A program made the position numbers and the translations under genes. A stretch of DNA of 45,644 nucleotides from Novosphingobium panipatense (GTDB lineage: Bacteria; Pseudomonadota; Alphaproteobacteria; Sphingomonadales; Sphingomonadaceae). The notes under the pieces are model-generated. The model saw only the letters and a program-made list of their open reading frames with translations, ran no database searches and was not told where the DNA came from. The stretch is from contig NZ_MSQB01000005.1 of NCBI RefSeq assembly GCF_002149965.1, positions 201,040-246,683 on the forward strand, read 5' to 3'. Shown one piece after another: positions 1 through 8,492 of this stretch. The stretch's first letter is position 1. Every line of letters begins with the position of its first letter.

Positions 1-185
1 AGCGGCGGATTTTCAACCTGCAACGGATTTTCAAACAGACTGCTCCCATTCATCCCGATCTCCTATATTGCAGCCATGCCCGCCACGCCGTTCTTGGCAA
101 TTGTGTGCGCGGCCCTGTAGGATTACAGTCAGGAATTCCTCCCGGCTCCCGGCCGGCGTGACGTACGAAAAGGCCTTATCGCCCG

Positions 186-1580
186 ATGAAATTCGCCCCC
201 CTGATGCGCGCTGCCCTGCTGGTGTCGGCCGTTGCCGCCCTTCCCGTGGCGACGTCCGGTCTTGCCGCGGTGGACAGCCGCGTGAATCCCGAATTCAGCA
301 AGCTCTTCACGATCTACGAACTGGTCAAGGCGAACTACGTCGATCAGGTTGACGACGACAAGCTCATCAAGGGTGCGATCGACGGCATGCTCGCCAGTCT
401 CGATCCCCATTCCAACTACCTCGACGGTCCCTCGCTCCAGCGTCTGGAGACGATGATCGACGGCAATTACACCGGGCTCGGGCTGTCGGTGGTGGAAGAT
501 GACGGGGCGGTGAAGATCGTCTCGCCGTTCAAGGGCAGTCCTGCGGAAAAGGCGGGCCTCAAGGCGGGCGACTACATCACCCATCTCGACGGCGTGCTCT
601 ATTACGAGCGCGACCTTGACGAGGCGGTGTCCAAGATGCGCGGCGAGGCAGGAACCTCGATCCGCCTGACGATCTTCCGCCCCGGCCGCGACAAACCGTT
701 CGACGTCAGCGTGACGCGCGGCGTTATCGAGCTTGAGCCGGTCACCTGGGAACTGAAGAACGAAGTGGGCGTGATCTCGGTCAACGAGTTCTCGCGCGAT
801 GTCGGCAATTTCGTGAACAAGGGCATTGCCGACCTCAAGAAACAGGCCGCGACCAAGGGCTCCAAGCTCGACGGCATCGTGCTGGACTTGCGCTCCAACC
901 CTGGCGGTTCGCTGGACGAGGCGGTGGCGCTGTCGGACCTCTTCCTCGACAAGGGCGTGATCGTATCCCAGCGCGGCCGCATCGCCAGCGAGAACCAGTA
1001 TTACCGGGCCGAATCGATGTTCAAGGGCGATGTCGTAAAGGGCATGCCGATCGTCGTGCTGGTCGATGCGGGTTCGGCCTCGGCTTCGGAGATCGTCGCC
1101 GGTGCCCTGCAGGACCAGCACCGCGCGGTCGTCATGGGCGAGCGCACTTTCGGCAAGGGTTCGGTGCAGTCGTTCATCCAGCTGGACAAGAACAGCGCGG
1201 TGAAGCTCACCACGGCGCGTTACTTCACCCCTTCGGGCCATTCGGTGCAGGAAGGCGGCATCCAGCCGGACATCAAGGTTCCGCAGCTTTCCGATCCCGA
1301 TGCGCGCGCGCGTGCGGAGCGGGCGGTGCGCGAATCCGACTTGCGCGGCCATCTCATCAACGAGGCCTCGCTGGACGACAAGGAACTGGAAACCGACAAG
1401 GCCGACGATCCGCGCTTCAAGGCTTCGGCAGAGGACCTGAAGAAGCAGGGCATCGAGGACTTCCAGCTGACTTACGCGATCGACACCCTGCGGCGCACAG
1501 CGGGCAAGCCGGCGCTGGCCCGCTATAGCGCGCCGCCCGCGACGGTGCCTGCCATGCCCAAGACGGCGCAGAAGGACTGA
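186..1580 (+). CDS. ctpA: S41 family C-terminal processing peptidase (CtpA-like)
   Basis: Periplasmic serine protease of the tail-specific (CtpA/Prc) family, which trims exported proteins at their C termini. The 464-residue product starts with a signal peptide (residues 1-28, ending SGLAA). A PDZ domain follows at about 90-175, containing the GLGL loop, and then the protease core. The catalytic set is visible: S299 in GSASASEI, K324 in TFGKGSVQ and Q328. This is the Ser/Lys/Gln spacing of CtpB-type enzymes. After about residue 360 there is a charged tail ending in an Ala/Pro-rich stretch. The ATG at 186 follows an AAAAGG stretch and places the signal peptide correctly. dsbB starts 10 bases after the stop, so the two genes, with coq7, probably form one transcript. 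Family assignment is firm; the substrate is unknown. Confidence 0.93.
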   Translation: MKFAPLMRAALLVSAVAALPVATSGLAAVDSRVNPEFSKLFTIYELVKANYVDQVDDDKLIKGAIDGMLASLDPHSNYLDGPSLQRLETMIDGNYTGLGLSVVEDDGAVKIVSPFKGSPAEKAGLKAGDYITHLDGVLYYERDLDEAVSKMRGEAGTSIRLTIFRPGRDKPFDVSVTRGVIELEPVTWELKNEVGVISVNEFSRDVGNFVNKGIADLKKQAATKGSKLDGIVLDLRSNPGGSLDEAVALSDLFLDKGVIVSQRGRIASENQYYRAESMFKGDVVKGMPIVVLVDAGSASASEIVAGALQDQHRAVVMGERTFGKGSVQSFIQLDKNSAVKLTTARYFTPSGHSVQEGGIQPDIKVPQLSDPDARARAERAVRESDLRGHLINEASLDDKELETDKADDPRFKASAEDLKKQGIEDFQLTYAIDTLRRTAGKPALARYSAPPATVPAMPKTAQKD

Positions 1581-1590
1581 GGCCGCCGCG

Positions 1591-2079
1591 ATGACCGTTG
1601 CCGTTGCCGCACCCCTGCGCGCCGCCCGCGCGCTTGCGCTGGCCGTTCCCGTGGTCCTGCTGGGCGGGGCCTATGTCAGCCAGTATGTCTTCGGGCTCCA
1701 CCCTTGCGAGATGTGCTGGTGGCAGCGCTATCCGCACATGTTCGCGATCGTCTTTGCGGCGCTGGCGTTCTTCTGGCGGCCGGTGCGCCCGCTGGTGGCC
1801 GTGGCGGCAGTGGGCATCCTCACCTCGGGGCTGATCGGCGGTTTCCACGCCGGCGTCGAATATGGCTGGTGGCAGGGCATGACCGCCTGCACCTCCACGC
1901 CCTTCGCGGCGGGTGTCGATCCCATGGAGGCCATCCTGAACGCGCCGGTGATCCGCTGCGACGTGGCCCCCTGGGCCCTGGGCGGCATTTCGCTGGCCGG
2001 GTTCAACTTCCTCATTTCCACCCTGGGCGCGCTGGCCGTTTTCGGCCTCGTCGCCCGCAGCCGCAAGGTTCCGTCATGA
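1591..2079 (+). CDS. dsbB: Disulfide bond formation protein B (DsbB family)
   Basis: Inner-membrane quinone reductase that reoxidises periplasmic DsbA and passes the electrons to ubiquinone. The 162-residue protein has four hydrophobic helices, the normal DsbB size. The first periplasmic loop carries the CEMC redox pair (C39, C42) followed by WWQR. The second loop carries C100 (TACTS) and C123 (VIRCDVAPW), so both cysteine pairs are present. The gene lies 10 bases after ctpA, and its TGA overlaps the ATG of coq7 in an ATGA junction, which suggests translational coupling. Coq7 makes ubiquinone, the electron acceptor of DsbB, so the pairing makes functional sense. Confidence 0.93.
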   Translation: MTVAVAAPLRAARALALAVPVVLLGGAYVSQYVFGLHPCEMCWWQRYPHMFAIVFAALAFFWRPVRPLVAVAAVGILTSGLIGGFHAGVEYGWWQGMTACTSTPFAAGVDPMEAILNAPVIRCDVAPWALGGISLAGFNFLISTLGALAVFGLVARSRKVPS

Positions 2080-2591
2080 CGTCATCGAAGGCCGCGCGGA
2101 TGATCCGCGTCGATCAGGCGGGCGAATTCGGCGCCACGCGCATCTATGCCGGGCAACTGGCGGTGATGGGCGCGCGCGCCCCTCATTCGACCGAGATCGC
2201 CGGGATGGCCGAGCAGGAGGCCGAGCACCAGGCCCGCTTCGACGCCATGATCGCCGAGCGCGGCGTGCGGCCGACGCTGCTCCAGCCGGTATGGTCGGCT
2301 GCAGGATATGCGCTGGGCGCGGCGACGGCGCTGATCGGGCCGGAAGCGGCCATGGCCTGCACCGCCGCGATCGAGACCGAGATCGACCGCCACTATACCG
2401 AGCAGCTTGAGGACCTGGGCGACGAGGATCCCGAACTGGGCGGAGTGATCCGCAAGTTCCGCGACGAGGAGCGCGAGCACCGCGACGCGGCCCTGGCGGC
2501 GGGCGCGGAAAAGGCGCCTGCCTATCCGCTGCTGTTCAACGCGATCCGGCTCGGCTGCCGCGTGGCGATCAAGCTTTCGGAAAGAATCTGA
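2076..2591 (+). CDS. coq7: 2-polyprenyl-3-methyl-6-methoxy-1,4-benzoquinone monooxygenase (Coq7/DMQ hydroxylase)
   Basis: Membrane-associated diiron hydroxylase of the Coq7/CLK-1 family. It catalyses the last hydroxylation of ubiquinone synthesis, demethoxyubiquinone to demethylubiquinone. The 171-residue protein starts at the ATG overlapping the dsbB stop (ATGA). The ORF is open further upstream, but that part only reads dsbB out of frame. The carboxylate/histidine ligand pattern is present: E17 in GEFGA, E48-x-x-H51 in EQEAEHQ, a central glutamate near E100 (AAIETEIDRHY), and E132-x-x-H135 in RDEEREHRD. This corresponds to two ferritin-like helical pairs. It is a compact single-domain form, as expected in alphaproteobacteria. 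Confidence is high. Confidence 0.93.
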   Translation: MTSSKAARMIRVDQAGEFGATRIYAGQLAVMGARAPHSTEIAGMAEQEAEHQARFDAMIAERGVRPTLLQPVWSAAGYALGAATALIGPEAAMACTAAIETEIDRHYTEQLEDLGDEDPELGGVIRKFRDEEREHRDAALAAGAEKAPAYPLLFNAIRLGCRVAIKLSERI

Positions 2592-2678
2592 AATCCGAAC
2601 GTTATAGAGTCGCCCGAAAAGGGTGGCATGTTATCCTGTCTCGACCCGCGAACACTTCGACCAAGCTGGAGCAATCCC

Positions 2679-3305
2679 ATGACGCGCCTCCTGACCACTG
2701 TTGCAGCTCTTGCCCTGGGGCTGACCATGGGCGCGCTGCCCGCCGCGGCCCAGTCCCAGCAGGCATCTTCGTCGGCGGATGACTTCGGCACCAGCGAAGA
2801 GAAGGTCAACCAGCTGATCGTCTTCGGCAACGATCCCTGCCCGGCCTCGAGCGGGAACGAGATCACCGTCTGCGCGCGCAAAGGCGAGGAAGAGCGTTTC
2901 CGTATCCCCGAGCCGCTGCGCGGGATCGACCAGCCGCAGTCGGAAGCCTGGAGCAACAAGGTGCAGGCCTATGAAACCGTGGGCGCCTTCGGCAACATGA
3001 GCTGCTCGCCGGTCGGCGCGGGCGGCGCTTCGGGCTGCACCCAGAAGCTGATCCAGCGCGCCGCCGCCGAGCGCAAGAACGGTTCCGAGGTGCGGTTCAG
3101 CGAACTGATCCAGGCCGAGCGCGAAAAGCGCCTCTCCACCATCGATGCCGATGCCGCCGAGCAGCAGAAGCGCGTCGAGGAAGCCGAGAACGCCTACTTC
3201 GAACAGCAGCGCCGCCAGCAGGCCGAAGCCGACGCCAAGGCCGATGCCACCGACGCGGCCCTGCCGCAGCCCCAGTCGACGCCAAAATCGAAGTCGAAGC
3301 GGTAA
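2679..3305 (+). CDS. Secreted coiled-coil hypothetical protein
   Basis: Not assigned to a named family. The 208-residue product has a clear Sec signal peptide (MTRLLTTVAALALGL, then ...AAAQS, cleavage near residue 23). A globular part contains four cysteines (PCPAS, VCARK, MSCSP, SGCTQ), probably two disulfides. From about residue 125 a strongly charged Glu/Arg/Gln/Ala-rich coiled coil runs to a Lys/Ser-rich end. The ATG at 2679 is chosen over an upstream in-frame ATG at 2628 because GGAG lies 7 bases before it and the signal peptide then starts correctly. The four cysteines fit a periplasmic location, and dsbB lies just upstream. Such proteins are common as conserved hypotheticals in sphingomonads; that is from memory. 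Confidence 0.8.
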   Translation: MTRLLTTVAALALGLTMGALPAAAQSQQASSSADDFGTSEEKVNQLIVFGNDPCPASSGNEITVCARKGEEERFRIPEPLRGIDQPQSEAWSNKVQAYETVGAFGNMSCSPVGAGGASGCTQKLIQRAAAERKNGSEVRFSELIQAEREKRLSTIDADAAEQQKRVEEAENAYFEQQRRQQAEADAKADATDAALPQPQSTPKSKSKR

Positions 3306-3312
3306 GGGTTAG

Positions 3313-3334
3313 GGCCTGAGGCTCCCCTCAGGCC
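3313..3334. terminator. Hairpin between convergent genes
   Basis: GGCCTGAG (3313-3320) and CTCAGGCC (3327-3334) pair perfectly over 8 bases with a 6-base loop. The hairpin lies between the rightward gene ending at 3305 and the leftward SDR gene, and overlaps the SDR stop codon (3328-3330). Neither side has a real T run, so it is at best a weak bidirectional terminator. Confidence 0.45.
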
Positions 3335-4158
3335 GGTTCGAAGGCGGTGGAGAGCGACAGTGCTTCCCATTCGTCCATCTGCCTGCCGACGAAGGCGATC
3401 TGGTCGCGGGCATAGTGCAAGGCGTCCTCGCCCAGGAACAGGTGGAGCGGCGGCTCGGCCGAATCGAGCGCGGCGAGGATCGCCTCGGCCCCGCGCGCGG
3501 GATCGCCTTTCTCGTTGCCGGCGCCCTCGGTCAGGCTGCGGCGGGCGAAATGGGCGCCGTCCTCATAGTCGGCGATGTCCTTGGCGGCGATCCTGAGGCC
3601 GGATGCCGCAAATCCCGTGCGGAAGCCGCCGGGCGCCACATTGGTCACGCGGATTCCCATCGGCGCCACTTCCTGGGCCAGGGTCTGGCCCACGCATTCC
3701 AGCGCATATTTGCTGGCCCCGTAGATGCCCGTGCCCGCCCACGGCGCATGGCCCGATACTGAGGTCACATTGACGATATGCCCCTTGCGCCGCGCGCGCA
3801 TGGCCGGGAGCACCGCCTGAATCATGCGCACCGCGCCGAAGACGTTGATCTCGAACAGGGCCCTGGCTTCGTCGATGGAGACTTCCTCGATCGCGCCGAC
3901 CAGCCCGTAGCCCGCATTGTTGAGCAGGCGGTCGATGCCGCCGGTCAGGTCCTCCGCCCGGGCGGCGGCGGCGCACACGGAAGCCTCGTCCGCCAGATCG
4001 ACGGTCAGGACATGGGCGCGGCCCGGTGCAAGCGCCTCGAACTCGGCATCGCCTGCGCTGCGGGTGGTGCCGACGACCACATCCCCGCGCGCCAGCGCCG
4101 CTTTCGCCACGGCGCGGCCAAGGCCGCCGCCGATCCCGGTGATGAGCCAATTCGTCAT
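3328..4158 (-). CDS. Short-chain dehydrogenase/reductase (classical SDR)
   Basis: NAD(P)-dependent oxidoreductase of the classical SDR family, 276 residues, cytosolic. The cofactor motif TGxxxGxG is at T7-G14 (TGIGGGLG). NNAG is at residues 80-83, the catalytic serine is at about 133-135 (VTSVSG), and YxxxK is Y146-K150 (YGASK). The basic residue R33 after the second strand favours NADP(H). The substrate cannot be told from sequence. The gene is transcribed away from the PfkB kinase gene across a 198-base divergent promoter region holding two inverted repeats, so it may share regulation with the catabolic island on its right. It could equally be an independent aldehyde/ketone reductase. Confidence 0.88.
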   Translation of the reverse strand: MTNWLITGIGGGLGRAVAKAALARGDVVVGTTRSAGDAEFEALAPGRAHVLTVDLADEASVCAAAARAEDLTGGIDRLLNNAGYGLVGAIEEVSIDEARALFEINVFGAVRMIQAVLPAMRARRKGHIVNVTSVSGHAPWAGTGIYGASKYALECVGQTLAQEVAPMGIRVTNVAPGGFRTGFAASGLRIAAKDIADYEDGAHFARRSLTEGAGNEKGDPARGAEAILAALDSAEPPLHLFLGEDALHYARDQIAFVGRQMDEWEALSLSTAFEPA

Positions 4159-4240
4159 GCTGCCTATCCTTTCGAAAGCGGGTCTATGCTATGATCGCGA
4201 ACCTAGGGAGAGGGAGCTTCGGCACTCTTTGCGCTGGCGA

Positions 4241-4306
4241 CCGCAATTGTTGCGGCAGCGCGCACGGGGCCGGGTCGCGCTTGACCTGCATCGGGGCGCC
4301 ATGCAG
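4241..4306. promoter_or_regulatory. Divergent regulatory region with two operator-like inverted repeats
   Basis: Between the SDR and PfkB genes (4159-4356) lie two inverted repeats. CCGCAA-ttg-TTGCGG is at 4241-4255 (6-base arms, 3-base spacer). CTGCAT-N9-ATGCAG is at 4286-4306 (6-base arms). The second overlaps TTGACC at 4281-4286, a possible -35 element for the rightward kinase gene, though no good -10 is evident. They look like binding sites for two different dimeric regulators. Function is inferred only. Confidence 0.35.
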
Positions 4307-4356
4307 CCCATGATGCAAGCAGGGGCGCGACACAGGCAGGCCCCTGGGCAAGTGGG

Positions 4357-5343
4357 GTGGCAGCTTTGGCAGTTCACATCTTCGGTTCGATCAATCTCGA
4401 TATCATCACGTCGCTGGACCATCTTCCGCGCCCCGGCGAAACCGTCATGGCCGGTGCCACGGCGCGGTTGCCGGGCGGAAAAGGCGCCAACCAGGCCGTC
4501 GCCGCCGCGCGGATGGGGGCTGAAACCTACATGGCGGGCGCCGTGGGAGAAGGGGATTCGGGTCGCTGGATGCTCTCGCGCCTGAGGGCAGACGGCATCG
4601 ATGTCAGCGGCGTCGTCACGCTGCCCGGCGCCGATACCGGCACGGCCTATATTGCCGTGGATGCGCAGGGCGAAAACCAGATCATCGTCGTGCCGGGCGC
4701 CAATGCCCAGTGGCGCGAGGCGGCGGCGGTTTCCGGCGGCGTGCTCTTGGCCCAGCTCGAAGTGCCGGTGGCGACGCTGCTGCCGGTGTTCGCCGGGTCC
4801 AGGGCGATCCGGATCCTCAACGGCGCTCCGGCGGTGATCGAGGGCAGGGCGCTGTTCGAACATGTCGATATCCTGATCGTGAACCAGCACGAAGTGACCG
4901 CCTTTCTCGGGCTCGACGCCGTGCCGGGCAACGACGACATGGCCGCGATCGCCGAATCCGCGCGGGGCCTGCTGTGCCGGGAGGATCAGGCGGTGGTGGT
5001 AACGCTGGGGGCGGCGGGGGCGCTGGCGGTGCATGCCGACCGGCATCTCCATGTTCCGGCGTTGCCGGTCATTCCGGTCGATACCATCGGCGCCGGGGAC
5101 TGCTTCTGCGGTGCGCTGGCCGCGCTGCTGGACGAAGGACGCTGCCTGGAGGAGGCGCTGCCCTATGCCGCCGCCGCCGCCGCGCTCTGCACGCTGGGGC
5201 AGGGCGCCGCGCCCGCCATGCCGATGCGCGCGGCGGTGGAGGATCTGGTCGGAAGGCCTGCTACGGAAAGGCCCGCCCCCGAAAAGCCGGCAACAGAACA
5301 TGCGCTGCCGATCAAGAAGCCTTCGGCCGCTTCCCTAAGCTGA
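4357..5343 (+). CDS. PfkB-family sugar kinase (ribokinase-like)
   Basis: Cytosolic ATP-dependent kinase of the ribokinase/PfkB family, 328 residues. The N-terminal signature GSINLD is at about 10-15 and the sugar-binding GGKGANQA motif at 40-47. The ATP/catalytic signature DTIGAGDCF is at 242-250, with catalytic base D248. The start is uncertain: GTG at 4357 is given, but TTG at 4366 has GGGGTGG just upstream and gives the usual ribokinase beginning (MAVHIFGSINLD). The last 30 residues are a Pro/Glu/Lys-rich tail outside the fold. It lies 57 bases before the flavin monooxygenase gene and probably starts the catabolic transcript. Substrate could be ribose, another pentose or a nucleoside; no nucleosidase is visible here. 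Confidence 0.87.
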   Translation: MAALAVHIFGSINLDIITSLDHLPRPGETVMAGATARLPGGKGANQAVAAARMGAETYMAGAVGEGDSGRWMLSRLRADGIDVSGVVTLPGADTGTAYIAVDAQGENQIIVVPGANAQWREAAAVSGGVLLAQLEVPVATLLPVFAGSRAIRILNGAPAVIEGRALFEHVDILIVNQHEVTAFLGLDAVPGNDDMAAIAESARGLLCREDQAVVVTLGAAGALAVHADRHLHVPALPVIPVDTIGAGDCFCGALAALLDEGRCLEEALPYAAAAAALCTLGQGAAPAMPMRAAVEDLVGRPATERPAPEKPATEHALPIKKPSAASLS

Positions 5344-5400
5344 CTTTCCAGCGAAGCCGCGCCCATCCGGCCCCGATACGCCCGGCCACAAGAGGATACG

Positions 5401-6525
5401 ATGAACCAGTTTCCCATGACGCCTTTCGGACTGCCTTCGGACAATGGCGGCAAGGATCTCGGCCTGTTCCTGCCGGTGGCCAACGGCGGCTGGATCCTGT
5501 CGCGCAACAAGCCCGAGCTTGACGGTTCCTATGCCTACAACCGCCAGTGCGCGGTGCTGGCCGAGGCGGCGGGCATGGACTTCATCATGTCGATGTCGAA
5601 GTTTCGCGGCTATGGCGGCGATACGAAGCACTGGGATTCCTCGCTCGATCCGATCGTGCTGATGGCGGCGCTCAGCGAAGTGACCAAGCAGACCCGCATC
5701 GTCACCACCTTGCACACGCTGCTCCAGAATCCGGCCGTGGCGGCCAAGATGATGGCGACGCTCCAGCAGGTGAGCGGGGGGCGTGCCGGGCTCAACGTCG
5801 TCACCGGCTCCTACAAGGGCGAATTCGCGCAGATGGGCGCCTGGCCCGAGGACGTGAATCACGACCAGCGCTACGACCTCGCCTACGAATGGGTCCGCGC
5901 CGTGAAGGCGCTGTGGAGCGAGGATTCGGTCACCATGCACGGCGATTACGTCACGCTGGAGGACTGCGAATCCTGGCCCAAGCCCGAGCAGCGCCCGTTC
6001 CTGGTCTGCGCCGGATCCTCGGAGATCGGCATGCGGCTGACGTCCGAGGAAATGGACGCGATCTTCCTCTCGGGCGGCACGGGGGCGGAACTGGCGAAGA
6101 ACAGCGACCGCGCCAAGGCCATCGCCGCCGAATATGGCCGCAATATCCGCACCTACTCGATGATGACGCTGGTGATCGACGAGAGCGATGCGGCGGCGAA
6201 GTCCCGCGCGGAACTTTACGCGGCGGGCCTCGACGAAGGGGCGCTGGCGGGCATGATGCGCGCCTACGGCTTCCTCGATGCCGAGATCGGCAAGGAGAAC
6301 GACTTCACCCGCAAGGCGCGCAGTTCGTTCATGTCGGCGCAGATCATCGGCAGCGCGAAAAGCGTGACCGAGCAGGTCGGCGACCTGCTCGAAGCCTCCG
6401 GCACCGACGGATTGATGCTGATCTTCGACGACTACATCAAGAGCCTGCCGGTGTTCGGCGCCGAAATCCTGCCGGTCCTGCGGGAACGCTTCCCCGGCAG
6501 GGTGGCCGCGCCGGTGGCGAACTGA
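5401..6525 (+). CDS. LLM-class flavin-dependent monooxygenase, RutA-like
   Basis: Bacterial-luciferase-like TIM-barrel enzyme, 374 residues, using reduced flavin and O2. It resembles pyrimidine oxygenase RutA more than alkanesulfonate monooxygenases: ANGGWILS near the N terminus, SKFRGYGG then HWDSSLDP, GGRAGLNVVTG (about residues 129-139), and the C-terminal GTDGLMLIFDDY, all recognisable RutA-family blocks. RutA breaks a ring amide bond of uracil by oxygen insertion. By analogy this enzyme may open a cyclic amide or N-heterocycle, but the substrate is not shown. RBS AAGAGGA lies just upstream of the ATG. The stop overlaps the next gene's ATG by one base (TGATG). No flavin reductase (RutF-like) is encoded in the window, so reduced FMN must come from elsewhere. 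Confidence 0.88.
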   Translation: MNQFPMTPFGLPSDNGGKDLGLFLPVANGGWILSRNKPELDGSYAYNRQCAVLAEAAGMDFIMSMSKFRGYGGDTKHWDSSLDPIVLMAALSEVTKQTRIVTTLHTLLQNPAVAAKMMATLQQVSGGRAGLNVVTGSYKGEFAQMGAWPEDVNHDQRYDLAYEWVRAVKALWSEDSVTMHGDYVTLEDCESWPKPEQRPFLVCAGSSEIGMRLTSEEMDAIFLSGGTGAELAKNSDRAKAIAAEYGRNIRTYSMMTLVIDESDAAAKSRAELYAAGLDEGALAGMMRAYGFLDAEIGKENDFTRKARSSFMSAQIIGSAKSVTEQVGDLLEASGTDGLMLIFDDYIKSLPVFGAEILPVLRERFPGRVAAPVAN

Positions 6526-7193
6526 TGCCGCTCAGGACCGAGGATCTTCCGCATGTCGATCCGGCAGGGCTGGCGGGGATGATCGACCCGGCGACGACGG
6601 CACTGGTCGTCGTCGATATCCAGGTCGATTTCGCCGCGCCGCAGGGATTGCTGGGCCGCTACGGCGTCGATCTCTCGCCTGCTTCTGCCGCGATCGACAA
6701 TTGCGAGAAGCTGGTGGCGGCGGCGCGCGGCGCCGGGGCCACGGTTGCGCTGATGCGCGTCGTCACCAGCCCCGAAACCGATTCGCGCGCACTGAAGACG
6801 CTGATGGCGCGGCGCGGCCAGCCGGGGGGCGAGGCGATCTGCCGCATCGCGGACGGCGGGGCGGATTACTACCGCATCTTCCCCGAGCCCGGCGACATCG
6901 AGATCGCCAAGCTGCTCTACGACAGCTTCCACGGCACCGATTTCGATGCGCAGTTGCGGGCGCGGGGGATCCAGACCCTGGTGATCTGCGGCCTCTCCAC
7001 CGACTGCTGCGTGGACCAGACGGCGCGATCGGCCTTCCATCACGATTACGACGTGTTCCTCGTCTCCGATGCCAGCGCCGCCTACGAGCCGGGGCTTCAC
7101 GAAAGTTCGCTCTCGGCAATGGAAAAGAACTGCGTGCTGCTCACCACCACCCGGGCCGTCGAACAGGCCTGGGCCAGGGGCGCAGACGCCTGA
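6525..7193 (+). CDS. Isochorismatase-like cysteine hydrolase, RutB-like
   Basis: Cytosolic amidohydrolase of the isochorismatase-like cysteine hydrolase superfamily, 222 residues. The catalytic triad is legible: D31 (VVVDIQVDF), K129 (IAKLLYDSFHGTDF) and the nucleophile C162 in GLSTDCCVDQTA (C161 is adjacent). After the cysteine come helix ARSAFHHDYDV and the strand DASAAY, as in the family. Paired directly with a RutA-like oxygenase (1-base stop/start overlap), it most resembles RutB, which hydrolyses the ureidoacrylate product. Here it probably hydrolyses the acyl-amide left by ring opening. Other family members act on nicotinamide, maleamate or isochorismate. Class is firm, substrate unknown. 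Confidence 0.88.
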   Translation: MPLRTEDLPHVDPAGLAGMIDPATTALVVVDIQVDFAAPQGLLGRYGVDLSPASAAIDNCEKLVAAARGAGATVALMRVVTSPETDSRALKTLMARRGQPGGEAICRIADGGADYYRIFPEPGDIEIAKLLYDSFHGTDFDAQLRARGIQTLVICGLSTDCCVDQTARSAFHHDYDVFLVSDASAAYEPGLHESSLSAMEKNCVLLTTTRAVEQAWARGADA

Positions 7194-7253
7194 TCCGCCC
7201 GACCTGAATCCAGCCCCGAAACCAGCCCTGAATCCAGTAAGGAGTTGCCGTCG

Positions 7254-8492
7254 ATGTCCGTGAACCTGTCTCCGCGCGGATCGAAGGGCGGCGTGCTGTT
7301 CGCCTGCACGCTCGGCAATTCGGTGAGCGTGACGCCTGCCGTCCATGCCGTCTTCGGGCTGTTCCTGGTGCCGCTGACCGAGGCATTCGGCTGGAGCCGG
7401 GCGAGCGTATCGGGCGTGCTGGGCATTCTCGCGCTGGTCGGCGCGGTGACCTATCCGCTGATCGGGCGTCATATCGACAAGGCGGGCGCGCGCACGACGC
7501 TGCTGGTCGGCACGCTCGGCCTGGCGCTCTCGATTGCGGCACTGGCCCTGACGAACGGCAGCCTCGTGCAGTTCTATGCGACTTTCACCGTGCTCGCGGT
7601 GTTCGGGGCCATGGCGGGAACGCCGATCTTCCAGAAAGTGATCGCCGACTGGTTCGACGAGAATCGCGGCACCGCACTTGGCATCAGTGCGGGTGGTGGC
7701 TGCGGAATCGGCTCGGTACTGCTGCCGGTCATGGCCGCCGTGCTGGTGCAGGGCTGGGGCTGGCGCGCGGGCTATCTGGGCATTGCCGCTTTCATTCTGG
7801 CGGTGGCGCTGCCGCTGCTGTTCGTGCTGCTGCGCGACCGTGTCGTCGTGGCCGGTGCCGGGGCGGTGGCCGGACGGGACGGCATGACTCTGGGCGAGGC
7901 GGCGCAGACGCCGATGTTCTGGCTGATCCTGATCGCGCTGGCGGCAGGGGCGGGCGGCACCACGGCGGTGTTCAGCCATGTCGTACCGATCCTGTCCGAC
8001 CGGGGTTTCTCGGTGGCGACGGGCACGGCGGTGGTCAGCGTCTTCGCGCTCGTCACCTCCGGCTGGCAGATCGCCACCGGCCGCATCATGGACAAGATCC
8101 CGACCCCGCGCGTGGCGGTGCCGATGTACCTCATGGCGGTGCTGGGGCTGGTCCTGCTGGAAACCGCGCAGGGCATGCCGCTGCTGATCCTCGGCGGGGC
8201 CTTGCTGGGCGTGGGGCTGGGCGGCCAGTTCGGGGCGCTGCCCTATTTCATCGCCCGCTATTTCGGCACCCGGCATTTCGGCTCGGTGATCGGCGCCATG
8301 TATTCCGCCGTGATCGCCGCGCAGGGGACGACGCCGATCCTGCTCGACCTGGTGTTCGATGCGCGCCATTCCTATCGCCCGGCGCTGGTCGGCGTCGGCG
8401 CCGCGCTGCTGGCGGGTGCGCTGCTGCTCATGCTGCTGCCGCGCTACGGCCGCGAGACGGAGCGTGAAGCGCTCTTCGCGGTCGGCCACTGA
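7254..8492 (+). CDS. MFS transporter (monocarboxylate-porter-like)
   Basis: Twelve-helix major facilitator superfamily carrier of 412 residues, inner membrane. The loop between helices 2 and 3 has the MFS A-motif remnant GRHIDKAGAR. FGWSRASVSG near the start and DWFDENRGTALGIS are typical of the monocarboxylate/oxalate-formate antiporter branch. The ATG at 7254 is preferred over an in-frame TTG at 7245 because TAAGGAG (7238-7244) sits 9 bases before the ATG. It follows the cysteine hydrolase by 60 bases and its TGA overlaps the M20 gene's ATG (TGATG). By position it should import the cluster's substrate or exchange an acidic product. Direction and substrate are inference. Confidence 0.88.
   Translation: MSVNLSPRGSKGGVLFACTLGNSVSVTPAVHAVFGLFLVPLTEAFGWSRASVSGVLGILALVGAVTYPLIGRHIDKAGARTTLLVGTLGLALSIAALALTNGSLVQFYATFTVLAVFGAMAGTPIFQKVIADWFDENRGTALGISAGGGCGIGSVLLPVMAAVLVQGWGWRAGYLGIAAFILAVALPLLFVLLRDRVVVAGAGAVAGRDGMTLGEAAQTPMFWLILIALAAGAGGTTAVFSHVVPILSDRGFSVATGTAVVSVFALVTSGWQIATGRIMDKIPTPRVAVPMYLMAVLGLVLLETAQGMPLLILGGALLGVGLGGQFGALPYFIARYFGTRHFGSVIGAMYSAVIAAQGTTPILLDLVFDARHSYRPALVGVGAALLAGALLLMLLPRYGRETEREALFAVGH

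Noticed and set aside
1..185. Tail of an upstream gene and a repeated CGGATTTTCAA word (6-16 and 24-34)
   Set aside because: The only frame open from the edge (to a stop at 118-120) has no recognisable sequence, and the repeat is too short to interpret without upstream DNA.
7193..7253. Repeated CTGAATCCAG words between the hydrolase and MFS genes
   Set aside because: Short direct repeat (about 10 bases) in a 60-base gap, no symmetry or promoter shape; treated as chance.
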